Of a stretch of DNA of 61,131 bases, positions 54,172 through 61,131 are shown piece after piece. The translations under genes were made by a program, and so were the position numbers. Location: contig NZ_JXCA02000024.1 of the NCBI RefSeq assembly GCF_000828085.3, forward strand, positions 96,790-157,920, written 5' to 3'. The notes under the pieces were generated by a model. It did not search any database and had not been told where the DNA came from. It worked only from the letters and a program-made list of their open reading frames with translations. The stretch's first letter is position 1. Every line of letters starts with the position of its first letter. This stretch comes from Scytonema tolypothrichoides VB-61278 (GTDB lineage Bacteria > Cyanobacteriota > Cyanobacteriia > Cyanobacteriales > Nostocaceae).

Positions 54172-55563
54172 ATGCCAACTAAAGTCACCCTCACGATCAC
54201 CGAAGGCACCCTCAAAGGTCAAGAATTTATCTTCGACTCCCGCACCACCTGCATCATCGGTCGCGCTAAAGACTGCAACCCTCAACTACCCGATGACGAA
54301 ACCCATAAAACTATCTCCCGTTATCACTGCCTTCTAGATATTAACCCTCCTGCCATCCGTATACGCGACTTCGGCAGCAGAAATGGCACCTACGTCAACG
54401 ACGCAAAAATTGGGCAGCGCCAACCAGAGCAAACTCCAGAAGAAGCCGCAAAGTTAACATTTCCAGAGTATGATTTACACACCGGGGATGAAATCAAACT
54501 TGGTAATACTGTCTTTGCAGTTAGTGTTGAAGTTAACCCAGAATCTATAAATATTCCTAACTTTTTCCCCGGTACGGTTGATGTTAAGCAAAACCCAACA
54601 CAGCCCCCAAATCTCTTAGAAATTATTAAACGTTGGCTGGGTTTGGCTGAGAGTGGGAATAGCAACCTGAAAGCAATTAGAGGTTACAGCCTTATTAAAC
54701 TACTGGGGAAAGGTGGTTTCGGAGAAGTTTATTTAGCACAACACAATCACTCCGGTAAGTTCGTAGCATTGAAGCTGATGTTACCCGCAATTGCAGCGAA
54801 TGAAGACGCGATACAGAGATTTCTGCGTGAGATGGACAATACTAAAGCTTTGGGACACCCTAATGTTGTGCAACTTATGGATTATGGCTTTTATGAGGGT
54901 ATTTTCTTTTTTACAATGGACTATTGCTCTGGTGGAAGTGTTTCGGATTTGATGCAGCAGCAGGGCGGACGATTATCTATTGATATTGCTGTGCCAATTA
55001 TTCTGCAAGTTCTCAATGGTTTGGAATACACCCACAACGCGGAAATTCCTTACGTAAAATTCGGTGATGGTAGCTTTGGTAAAGGTAGGGGTTTAGTTCA
55101 CCGTGACCTCAAACCAGGTAATATCTTTCTTAGCTACAGTGACGGAAAACTGACGGCAAAAATAGGAGATTACGGATTAGCCAAAGCATTTGACCAAGCT
55201 GGTTTAAGCGGTCAAACGATGAGCGGTACTAAAGCCGGTACACCAGCTTTTATGCCCAGACAACAGGTGATTAACTTTAAATATGCCAAGCCAGAGGTGG
55301 ATATTTGGGCTACAGCCGCCTCTTTATACTTTATGCTAACTGGTGCTTATCCTCGTAATTTTGTTGGTAGTGACCCATTTTTAGCAGTGTTGCAAACTAA
55401 TGCGGTACCTATTCGCGATCGCCTGCGGCGCGGCGAAGCCGAACGTGATGCCTCTATTCCAGAACAATTAGCCCAATTAATTGACCAAGCTCTAGTTGAC
55501 AAACCAGAAATTCATTTTAAAAGTGCTGCTGGCTTTAAGCAAGCTTTGTTAAGTGTAATGTAA
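54172..55563 (+). CDS. FHA-domain Ser/Thr protein kinase
   Basis: A 463-aa protein with an FHA domain first (about residues 20-115: CIIGRAKDCNPQLPDDETHK, then ISRYHCLLDINPP and IRDFGSRNGTYVND) and a kinase domain at about 168-440 (LLGKGGFGEVYLA; VALKLMLP with the catalytic Lys; LVHRDLKPGNIFLS; then DYG in place of DFG; GTPAFMPRQQ). The FHA part reads phosphothreonine. It lies 45 bp after the kinase/TPR/WD40 gene and may share its transcript. A GCGATCGCCTGCGGCGCGGC repeat near 55416 adds DRLRRGEAERD in frame near residue 420. Confidence 0.92.
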   Translation: MPTKVTLTITEGTLKGQEFIFDSRTTCIIGRAKDCNPQLPDDETHKTISRYHCLLDINPPAIRIRDFGSRNGTYVNDAKIGQRQPEQTPEEAAKLTFPEYDLHTGDEIKLGNTVFAVSVEVNPESINIPNFFPGTVDVKQNPTQPPNLLEIIKRWLGLAESGNSNLKAIRGYSLIKLLGKGGFGEVYLAQHNHSGKFVALKLMLPAIAANEDAIQRFLREMDNTKALGHPNVVQLMDYGFYEGIFFFTMDYCSGGSVSDLMQQQGGRLSIDIAVPIILQVLNGLEYTHNAEIPYVKFGDGSFGKGRGLVHRDLKPGNIFLSYSDGKLTAKIGDYGLAKAFDQAGLSGQTMSGTKAGTPAFMPRQQVINFKYAKPEVDIWATAASLYFMLTGAYPRNFVGSDPFLAVLQTNAVPIRDRLRRGEAERDASIPEQLAQLIDQALVDKPEIHFKSAAGFKQALLSVM

Positions 55564-55723
55564 TGAGCACGCTTTCTATTGCGGTAGGGTGATAGTTTAA
55601 GCGGTGCGGACTAAGGGTAGGGCGATCTGCACTCGTAGCGCAGCAGCGTTTGCGCAGCGCCCCCTTAGGGGCTAGCTATCGCTTACTATAGAACTAAGCT
55701 TATAGCTGTAGCTTGAATGTGCC
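55564..55723. repeat. Intergenic palindromic repeat
   Basis: A GC-rich block (GCGATCTGCACTCGTAGCGC..., GCAGCAGCGTTTGCGCAGCG) at about 55622-55683 with several short dyads; no gene. Confidence 0.5.
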
Positions 55724-55990
55724 ATGCAAATAACAGTTGAAATTCCCGATGAAATTGCTCAGCGACTAAACCAAGCGTGGGGAAGCCTTTCTCGTCACCT
55801 CCTAGAAACGGTTGTCGCTGATGCTTATCGTTGTGGTGAGATTAGTACTGCTGAAGTAGGGCAGATACTTCAATTACCATCACGTCTAGAAACCCATGCT
55901 TTTTTAAAACGGATGGGTGTTTACCTGAATTACGACGAAGCTGAATTAGAACAGGATCTTCAAACCCTTAAGAAGTTCAGAGCACAATGA
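55724..55990 (+). CDS. UPF0175 family antitoxin
   Basis: An 88-aa protein: QITVEIPDEIAQRLNQAW, then LLETVVADAYRCGEISTAEV and LQLPSRLETHAFLKRMGV. The GxIs(x)xevgxlLxl...fL pattern matches UPF0175, the usual partner of DUF3368 PIN-like toxins. It overlaps the toxin gene by 4 bp (ATGA), so the two are translationally coupled. Confidence 0.9.
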   Translation: MQITVEIPDEIAQRLNQAWGSLSRHLLETVVADAYRCGEISTAEVGQILQLPSRLETHAFLKRMGVYLNYDEAELEQDLQTLKKFRAQ

Positions 55991-56457
55991 TTGTTGTATC
56001 TGATACTTCACCAATTTGTTACTTGCTGTTGATCGACCATATCAAAGTATTGCAAGAACTCTACGGCGTAGTGATAATTCCTCAAACTGTGGCTGATGAA
56101 TTAAACGCTCCTGAGTCACCATCTGTCGTCCGAGATTGGATTGCTAAGCCTCCTGACTGGCTGCAAATTCAACCCATTGAAACCCTCCAAAACTTAGAGA
56201 TGGAAAAACTCGATCCTGGTGAACGAGAGGCAATTTTATTAGCAGAGAAACTAAAAGCTGACTTGGTGATCTTGGATGACAAAGCCGCAAGACGCGTAGG
56301 TTTGGAGCGTGGTTTGACGATTATTGGACTCCTGGGTATTCTGAAAGACGCTGCTAAATTTGGTTTGCTGGATTTGAGGACAGTTTTTGACGATTTGCGA
56401 GAAGTTGGCTTTTGGGTTGCACCAAGTTTACTTGAACAGCTTCTCAAAGAGGAGTGA
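55987..56457 (+). CDS. DUF3368 PIN-like toxin
   Basis: A 156-aa protein starting IVVSDTSPICYLLLIDHI, with first catalytic Asp in VSDTSP, then LDPGEREAILLAEKLKADLV (about residues 75-95; catalytic Glu in GERE) and LVILDDKAARRVGLERGL (about 93-110; two Asp). This is the DUF3368 branch of PIN ribonucleases. Length is full and all acidic residues are present, so with the UPF0175 gene it forms the second intact toxin-antitoxin pair of the window. Confidence 0.92.
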   Translation: MIVVSDTSPICYLLLIDHIKVLQELYGVVIIPQTVADELNAPESPSVVRDWIAKPPDWLQIQPIETLQNLEMEKLDPGEREAILLAEKLKADLVILDDKAARRVGLERGLTIIGLLGILKDAAKFGLLDLRTVFDDLREVGFWVAPSLLEQLLKEE

Positions 56458-56604
56458 TTTTCATTGCCTATTGAATATTCTCAATCAATATTTATCTAAA
56501 CGCAAATATTGAAACTATAATCCGGAACAGTGCGACTTTACTTTGTAGCTCCTTGTGTTTTTTTAGATACAACTGAGATGCACCTACGTTCTGGAAGACT
56601 CGCA

Positions 56605-58347
56605 ATGCTGAGATATCTAATAAACCGCAAAATATCAACTGCTTTATTTGTACTAGTTATTTGTATTACTTTAGTATACGGTTGCTTTTATGGGCAAAAA
56701 ACTCTAGCATCTGCACCCCAGTTACTCACAGATCCATTTTTACAACTCCCCACGCAATCTTCAGTGCGAGTTGTATGGTTTACTGAGTTCGCTGGTTCTA
56801 AACACGGTGTTGTATATGGCGACAATCTCCAGCAAACAGTTACAGCGAATACGACCAAACTCAGCCGTACACGAGAAGATCAAGAATCAAGAGTAGGAAA
56901 CCAAAAGGAAAACGGACAAGTTTACAAGCAACCTGTTGTACGCGACATTTGGCGACATGAGGCCCAAGTGGTTGGCTTAACTTCTGGAAAACGAGTTTCT
57001 TATCGTGTCACGAGTGTACGAGAAGATGGTAAGAGTATTAGCAGCAATGTTTTCACGCTTGCACCTACCCCAACTCTCGGAACACCATTGAAAATTCTCT
57101 TAACTTCTGACCATCAGTTGAAACCAATGGTAGCAACAAATCTGCAAAAGGTTGTGGAAACAGTTGGTAAAGTGGATGCAGTTTTGTTAGCAGGAGATAC
57201 AGTGAATATTGCAGACCGCGCCTCTGAATGGTTTGATGATAATGGAGGTGGTGCTTTCTTCCCTTGTTTGCAAGGTCGTGCCAAGTTTGAAAAAGATGTT
57301 AATGGAGTGAAAACATCTTTTATTGGTGGAGAAATTATTCAACACGCCCCCATGTTTACCAGTATTGGTAATCATGAAGTGATGGGACGCTTTGGCAAGG
57401 GTGGGAGTTTAGGTGATGAATTTAATGATGCGTTTCCGCGTGCAGTTGCGATGAAGTTATATGGAGAAAAATCGCTGAAAAATAATTCTTATAATACTGA
57501 TACTTATGAAGAAATTTTCACATTACCTCAAAGTCAAGAAGGTGGAGAAACTTATTATGCAGTCAGTTTTGGTGATGTGCGTCTGGTAGTTCTGTATGCG
57601 ACAAATATATGGCGGACTCCCAATATGGATGCAGAAGCCAGAGGAAAGTATCGGGAAAGAGATAAAGATTTGCAAAATCCTGAAAATTGGGGTTACGGAC
57701 AAGTTATTTTTGAGCCAATTGCTAAAGGAAGTAAGCAGTACAACTGGTTAGAAAAAGAACTCAACAGTCCTGAGTTTAAACAAGCAAAATATAAAGTCGT
57801 GATGTTTCATCATCCGCCTCATTCTTTGGGAGACAATATTGTTCCTGCTTATACTACTCCCGTGCAGATTATTGAACGTGATGCGAATCGCAATGTTAAA
57901 ACGGTACGTTACAAATATCCCAAAAAATCAGATTACCTGATTCGCGATGTGATTCCCTTACTTGAAGCAGCTAAAGTACAGATGGTATTCTATGGGCATT
58001 CCCACGTGTGGAACCGTTTTCTTAGTCAGTCGGGAATACACTTTCTAGAAACATCGAATGTTGGTAACACTTACGGTGCTTTTTTGAGTGGAGATAAGCG
58101 ATCAGTCCCATCAGGTGACAAAAAGGATTATGCTGCACTTGGGGATCCCAATGGGTTAGAACCAGTTTTACCAACGATCGCTCCATTACCCGGTAAAGAT
58201 GGTAAACCCATACCTTATATTGCCAGTAATGATATGACAGCTTTCAGCATTTTTGATACGGGTAACGGTACAGTCAGCAGTTATCGTTTCGATACAAGTC
58301 AGCCAGATTCAAAAGTTGTGAAGTTTGATGAGTTTCAGTTGCAATAG
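56605..58347 (+). CDS. Exported metallophosphoesterase (purple acid phosphatase-like)
   Basis: The ATG at 56605 is chosen: GGAAG lies eight bases upstream and the signal sequence starts there (LRYLINRKISTALFVLVICI; cleavage near LASA). Open frame extends to 56530. About 580 aa: an N-terminal fibronectin-like domain (TDPFLQLPTQSSVRVVWFTE; VVGLTSGKRVSYRVTS) typical of purple acid phosphatases, then a calcineurin-like domain with VLLAGDTVN (GD), TSIGNHEVMGRFG (GNHE), VVMFHHPPHS and MVFYGHSHVWNR (GHxH) for the two metals. It should cleave phosphoesters outside the cytoplasm, perhaps for phosphate acquisition. Confidence 0.9.
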   Translation: MLRYLINRKISTALFVLVICITLVYGCFYGQKTLASAPQLLTDPFLQLPTQSSVRVVWFTEFAGSKHGVVYGDNLQQTVTANTTKLSRTREDQESRVGNQKENGQVYKQPVVRDIWRHEAQVVGLTSGKRVSYRVTSVREDGKSISSNVFTLAPTPTLGTPLKILLTSDHQLKPMVATNLQKVVETVGKVDAVLLAGDTVNIADRASEWFDDNGGGAFFPCLQGRAKFEKDVNGVKTSFIGGEIIQHAPMFTSIGNHEVMGRFGKGGSLGDEFNDAFPRAVAMKLYGEKSLKNNSYNTDTYEEIFTLPQSQEGGETYYAVSFGDVRLVVLYATNIWRTPNMDAEARGKYRERDKDLQNPENWGYGQVIFEPIAKGSKQYNWLEKELNSPEFKQAKYKVVMFHHPPHSLGDNIVPAYTTPVQIIERDANRNVKTVRYKYPKKSDYLIRDVIPLLEAAKVQMVFYGHSHVWNRFLSQSGIHFLETSNVGNTYGAFLSGDKRSVPSGDKKDYAALGDPNGLEPVLPTIAPLPGKDGKPIPYIASNDMTAFSIFDTGNGTVSSYRFDTSQPDSKVVKFDEFQLQ

Positions 58348-58380
58348 GGTTCGTCCGTTGGACTGCGGTGTGAGACTACC

Positions 58381-58503
58381 TCAACGCTTGTAGGGCTGTG
58401 CTGTCACTAGACCAGGCACAATCCTATAATGTTTCAGATTGAAGGTGCAGAGTGTTGCACCTCGTCCAACTGCAAAGGCATTAATATTGGCTGGAAACTT
58501 ATT
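58381..58503 (-). pseudogene. PIN-domain C-terminal remnant
   Basis: The minus frame reads NINAFAVGRGATLCTFNLKH, then YRIVPGLVTAQPYKR and stop. GATLxTxNxKHyxxVPGL is the typical end of VapC-type PIN toxins. The part before it (MNFVIKLILTFGREMPSIAR) does not look like a PIN N-terminus, so only a tail of about 40 residues is left. Confidence 0.65.
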
Positions 58504-58642
58504 TTCAGCGATGACTCTACGGGCAATACTAGGCATCTCTCTACCAAAAGTTAATATCAGTTTGATTACGAAATTCAACTTTTGTTAATTGTATCTATTC
58601 TTATATCTATATAATTTGTTTAAAGCGATTTTTGGTTTACTT

Positions 58643-59182
58643 ATGAAACTGCGGTTATTTGCCTCTGTGTTGACAGGGTTTGCGATCGCCATTGGCACAA
58701 CTATAACCCTCAATCAACCTAGTAATGCGGTTAACGCAACCTTCCGCTGCGGTAAAACCAACGGTGTACCTACAACATTTGTTCGCACCCAAGACGGGAA
58801 GAATCTGCCGATGATTCGCTGGGTTTCCGACATTTTCAGAGGTACAAAGTTGACGCCGCAGCACCGCTGTCAGGAGGTCTCTCGAAGATTTCAGAGCAAC
58901 TATGACAATGGTACGCTCAGATATATTAAGGCAGGTATGCTCAACGGACAAGCCGTCGTGTGCGCCACTACGCAAAAAGACGCTGCTTGTTCGGACAAAA
59001 ATTTGTTATTCACGCTTGGGCGAGGCAGCGATCCCGACGCTACTGTACGCAAGTTATTTGACCGCCGTGCTTTGGCAGCTGGAAAAGCAGTGAATCAAGT
59101 AGGCGGCGGCGACAACAGCAATGAGCCAGTCAATATTGATGTGGAAGCGTACCTATACTTCGCACCATCAACAGCCCAATAG
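58643..59182 (+). CDS. COP23-domain exported protein
   Basis: The ATG at 58643 starts a signal peptide (KLRLFASVLTGFAIAIGTTI, then NAVNA). The 179-aa protein has FRCGKTNGVPTTFVRTQDGK, then RWVSDIFRGTKLTPQHRCQE and LFTLGRGSDPDATVRKLFD, which match the circadian oscillating protein COP23 family of cyanobacteria. Two or more Cys pairs suggest a disulfide-bonded, periplasmic or membrane-peripheral protein. Function is not known. It is near a protease/TPR gene in the same orientation. Confidence 0.88.
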   Translation: MKLRLFASVLTGFAIAIGTTITLNQPSNAVNATFRCGKTNGVPTTFVRTQDGKNLPMIRWVSDIFRGTKLTPQHRCQEVSRRFQSNYDNGTLRYIKAGMLNGQAVVCATTQKDAACSDKNLLFTLGRGSDPDATVRKLFDRRALAAGKAVNQVGGGDNSNEPVNIDVEAYLYFAPSTAQ

Positions 59183-59228
59183 TAAGTCCATCTCTCAACC
59201 AGGTGTAAGTATAAGCAATACTCGTTAA

Positions 59229-59615
59229 ATGAATTGGCGTAATTTGACACTGGTTGTCTATGTTAGCGGTTTATTAATCACACTATCAACATGGGTAGCA
59301 AATGTCAGTATTAGCAAACTTTCTCAACCAAAACAACCATCAACTCAACTATTTGTAAAACAACTGCGCTCCTCTGCGCAAGCCATCACTGTGGCTGTGC
59401 CTATTGAGACAGTACGTCACCCCACCCCTACCCCTCCTAGCTTGCGGGGCTACGGTGTACACACAAGTCTCTCGGAACCTCACCCTGCCCTATCGGGCAT
59501 CCCTCTCCGGAGTTCGGAGAGGGAAACTTTCCCTCGTTCCCAGGTTGTCCCTCGTTCCCGCGCTCTGCGTAGGAATACGTTCCCTCGTTCCCGCGCTCTG
59601 CGTGGGAATGCGTAG
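59229..59615 (+). CDS. Small membrane protein with repeat-derived C-terminus
   Basis: The first 60 residues look real: NLTLVVYVSGLLITLSTWVA is a membrane or signal segment, followed by a polar stretch (KLSQPKQPSTQLFVKQLRSS). From about residue 62 (base 59418) the frame runs into palindromic repeat DNA, giving Arg/Ser/Pro-rich low-complexity sequence to the TAG at 59613. Probably a gene whose 3' end was replaced by repeats. Original function unknown. Confidence 0.5.
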   Translation: MNWRNLTLVVYVSGLLITLSTWVANVSISKLSQPKQPSTQLFVKQLRSSAQAITVAVPIETVRHPTPTPPSLRGYGVHTSLSEPHPALSGIPLRSSERETFPRSQVVPRSRALRRNTFPRSRALRGNA

Positions 59616-59700
59616 TTGGGGGCTGCTGCCTCCCCAAGTTTACCAGAGGCTCTGCCTCTGTGTCTGCATTCCCAGGTTCCACCTGGGAACGAGCAAACGA
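59418..59700. repeat. Palindromic repeat cluster
   Basis: A chain of three repeat types: CCCCTACCCCTCCTAGC-like, CCTCACCCTGCCC...CTCTCCGGAGTTCGGAGAGG (59479-59524) and several CCCTCGTTCCCGCGCTCTGCG units (59530-59612), ending with GAGGCTCTGCCTC and TTCCCAGGTTCCACCTGGGAA near 59645-59693. The last two types are the same as those in the 434-583 element. Confidence 0.75.
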
Positions 59701-59740
59701 GCAACTGAGAACCCCTATAAATCTTATTAGAGATTAAATA

Positions 59741-61131
59741 ATGAACTTTTATTACCGACTTGCACCAGCACTCATTGGAGTAACAATCGCCCTTGTGCAA
59801 CCGCAAGTAGCTGTAGCGCTATCTGCAACCGAGGTATCTAAAATTGCCAAAGAAGTCACAGTGCAGATCCAAAGTCAAAGTCAAAAGCCAAGGTACGGTT
59901 CAGGCGTGATGATCAAGCGAGAAGGCAATACTTACACTGTCCTTACAGCTGCTCATGTAGTAGATACAGCAAATAAATATGAAATTGTCACCTTTGATGG
60001 TCAACGTTATTCGCTCAACTACAGCACAAAGAAACAACTGCCAGGAGTAGACTTAGCCGTAGTGCAGTTTACCAGCAGTCGAAATTACACCGTTGCGAAG
60101 ATGGGTGACTCTGACACCAGCACAGAAGGCACAGCAGCTTATGTCGCTGGGTATCCTGAACCGACTTTGGCGATTAATCAGTCGATTTACACTTTCACCA
60201 CTGGGGACATTACTGCTAATGCCGCGAAAGCGCTGCGAGATGGCTATGCCTTAGTCTACAGCAATGACACCAAAAAAGGTATGAGTGGTGGTGCTGTGAT
60301 GAATGACAAAGGTGAAGTGGTAGGAATTCACGGCAGAACAGACTTAGATACCAAAGAAACCAAAACAGGCTCTAACTTAGGCATTCCCATCAACACCTTT
60401 TTGAGACAGTCAGCAACAGCTAGGGTAGATGTAGGAGTTTCTGCTCCCAATACTCAAGTACCTACAAAACCCGTAGCTTCCGACTTTTATATTCAGGGTT
60501 TAGATAAGTATAAGAAAGGAGACTACAAGGGGTCTATTGCTGATTATACAGAAGCGATTCGCCTAAATCCCAACTATTTCTATGCCTACATCAATCGGGG
60601 TGTTGCCCGCTCCAACTTGCGAGACTTCCAGGCGGAAATTGCCGATTACAACCAAGCCATAAAGATTAATCCTAACTATGCCAATGCCTACGTCAGTCGG
60701 GGTGCTGCCCGCTACGACTTGGGAGACTTCCAGGGGGCAATTGCCGATTGCAACCAAGCCATAAAGATTAATCCCAACGATGACAAAGCTTACTACAACC
60801 GGGGTCTTGCCCGCGACAAGTTAGGAGACTTCCAGGAGGCAATTGCCGATTACAACCAAGCCATAAAGATTAATCCCAACTATGCCAATGCTTACATCGG
60901 TCGGGGTGCTGCCCGCTACGACTTGGGAGACTTGCAGGCGGCAATTGCCGATTACAACCAAGCCATAAAAATTAATCCCAACTATGACAAAGTTTACAAC
61001 AACCGGGGTCTTGCCCGCTACAAGTTAGGAGATTTGCAGGCAGCAATTGCCGATTACAATCAAGCCATAAAGATTGATCCCAACGCTGCCGATGCCTACT
61101 ACAACCGGGGTCTTGCCCGCTACAAGTTAGG
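59741..61131 (+). CDS. Trypsin-like serine protease with TPR repeats (partial, 3' end missing)
   Basis: From the ATG at 59741 the frame stays open to the window end, 463 codons. Signal peptide LAPALIGVTIALVQPQVAVA; then a trypsin-fold domain with LTAAHVVDTA (catalytic His), GVDLAVVQF (Asp) and DTKKGMSGGAVMN (Ser in GMSGG), about residues 40-225. After a linker (SAPNTQVPTKPVASD) come at least six TPR units of 34 residues, each near GDFQGAIADCNQAIKINPN. The TPR units are almost identical at the DNA level, a 102-bp tandem array. It should be a secreted or periplasmic protease with a peptide-binding TPR arm. Confidence 0.9.
   Translation, partial: MNFYYRLAPALIGVTIALVQPQVAVALSATEVSKIAKEVTVQIQSQSQKPRYGSGVMIKREGNTYTVLTAAHVVDTANKYEIVTFDGQRYSLNYSTKKQLPGVDLAVVQFTSSRNYTVAKMGDSDTSTEGTAAYVAGYPEPTLAINQSIYTFTTGDITANAAKALRDGYALVYSNDTKKGMSGGAVMNDKGEVVGIHGRTDLDTKETKTGSNLGIPINTFLRQSATARVDVGVSAPNTQVPTKPVASDFYIQGLDKYKKGDYKGSIADYTEAIRLNPNYFYAYINRGVARSNLRDFQAEIADYNQAIKINPNYANAYVSRGAARYDLGDFQGAIADCNQAIKINPNDDKAYYNRGLARDKLGDFQEAIADYNQAIKINPNYANAYIGRGAARYDLGDLQAAIADYNQAIKINPNYDKVYNNRGLARYKLGDLQAAIADYNQAIKIDPNAADAYYNRGLARYKL

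Noticed and set aside
54390-54665. Minus-strand ORFs opposite kinases, LysR, NDH-2, glcF and others
   Set aside because: They are antisense shadows of well-supported genes.

Overview
The window looks like chromosome of a filamentous, Nostocales-type cyanobacterium. Evidence: frequent GCGATCGC (HIP1) sites, ATTCAAA-type heptamer tandem repeats, many palindromic intergenic elements, a COP23-type protein, glycolate dehydrogenase subunits (glcE, glcF), a Nif11-like small protein, Ser/Thr kinases fused to FHA, TPR or WD40 domains, a large NB-ARC/WD40 protein and a NACHT NTPase. No tRNA, rRNA or CRISPR array was recognised.

Layout. 1-341: 3' end of a WD40 gene. 1-4.3 kb: GNAT acetyltransferase, an antitoxin plus a PIN toxin split by a 257-bp insert, a 50-aa membrane protein, YnfA and an exported small protein. 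4.5-10.2 kb: saccharopine-dehydrogenase-like oxidoreductase, a deleted crtO-like pseudogene, an MpaB-type oxygenase, an amidase and a lipoprotein. 10.9-18.6 kb: FHA/SH3 kinase, Nif11-like protein, LEA-like exported protein, CPA1 antiporter and two exported proteins, one with a PEP-CTERM-like tail. 20.1-22.9 kb: glcE-glcF. 23.1-26.3 kb: FAD monooxygenase among decayed pentapeptide, PIN and DUF104 genes, then an intact HigBA-type pair. 26.4-29.0 kb: a block bounded by ~140-bp direct repeats, carrying a stop-split membrane protein with papain-like motifs, a small membrane protein and a permease fragment. 29.0-33.0 kb: a four-gene cassette (fatty acyl-AMP ligase, membrane desaturase, acyl carrier protein, alpha/beta hydrolase). 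33.1-36.7 kb: NB-ARC/WD40 gene with a frame change at an A6 run. 37-44.3 kb: DUF4386, cupin, AraC regulator, NDH-2, LysR regulator and aspartoacylase. 44.6-49.7 kb: exported protein, MITE-like repeats, NACHT NTPase and a duplicated aspartoacylase tail. 50-55.6 kb: kinase/TPR/WD40 gene split by an IS with 5-bp target duplication, then an FHA kinase. 55.7-61.1 kb: UPF0175/DUF3368 toxin-antitoxin pair, exported metallophosphoesterase, PIN fragment, COP23 protein and a trypsin-like protease with TPRs running off the end.

Main themes. The region is rich in repeats and decaying genes: several genes exist as full copies plus terminal fragments, insertions interrupt genes, and palindromic elements sit in frame inside genes. 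The most coherent biosynthetic unit is the lipid-activation cassette at 29.0-33.0 kb, which resembles the ligase/desaturase/ACP trio known from jamaicamide (JamABC). The least familiar item is the protein at 26.7-27.6 kb, whose likely catalytic His and Cys motifs lie on opposite sides of an in-frame stop.
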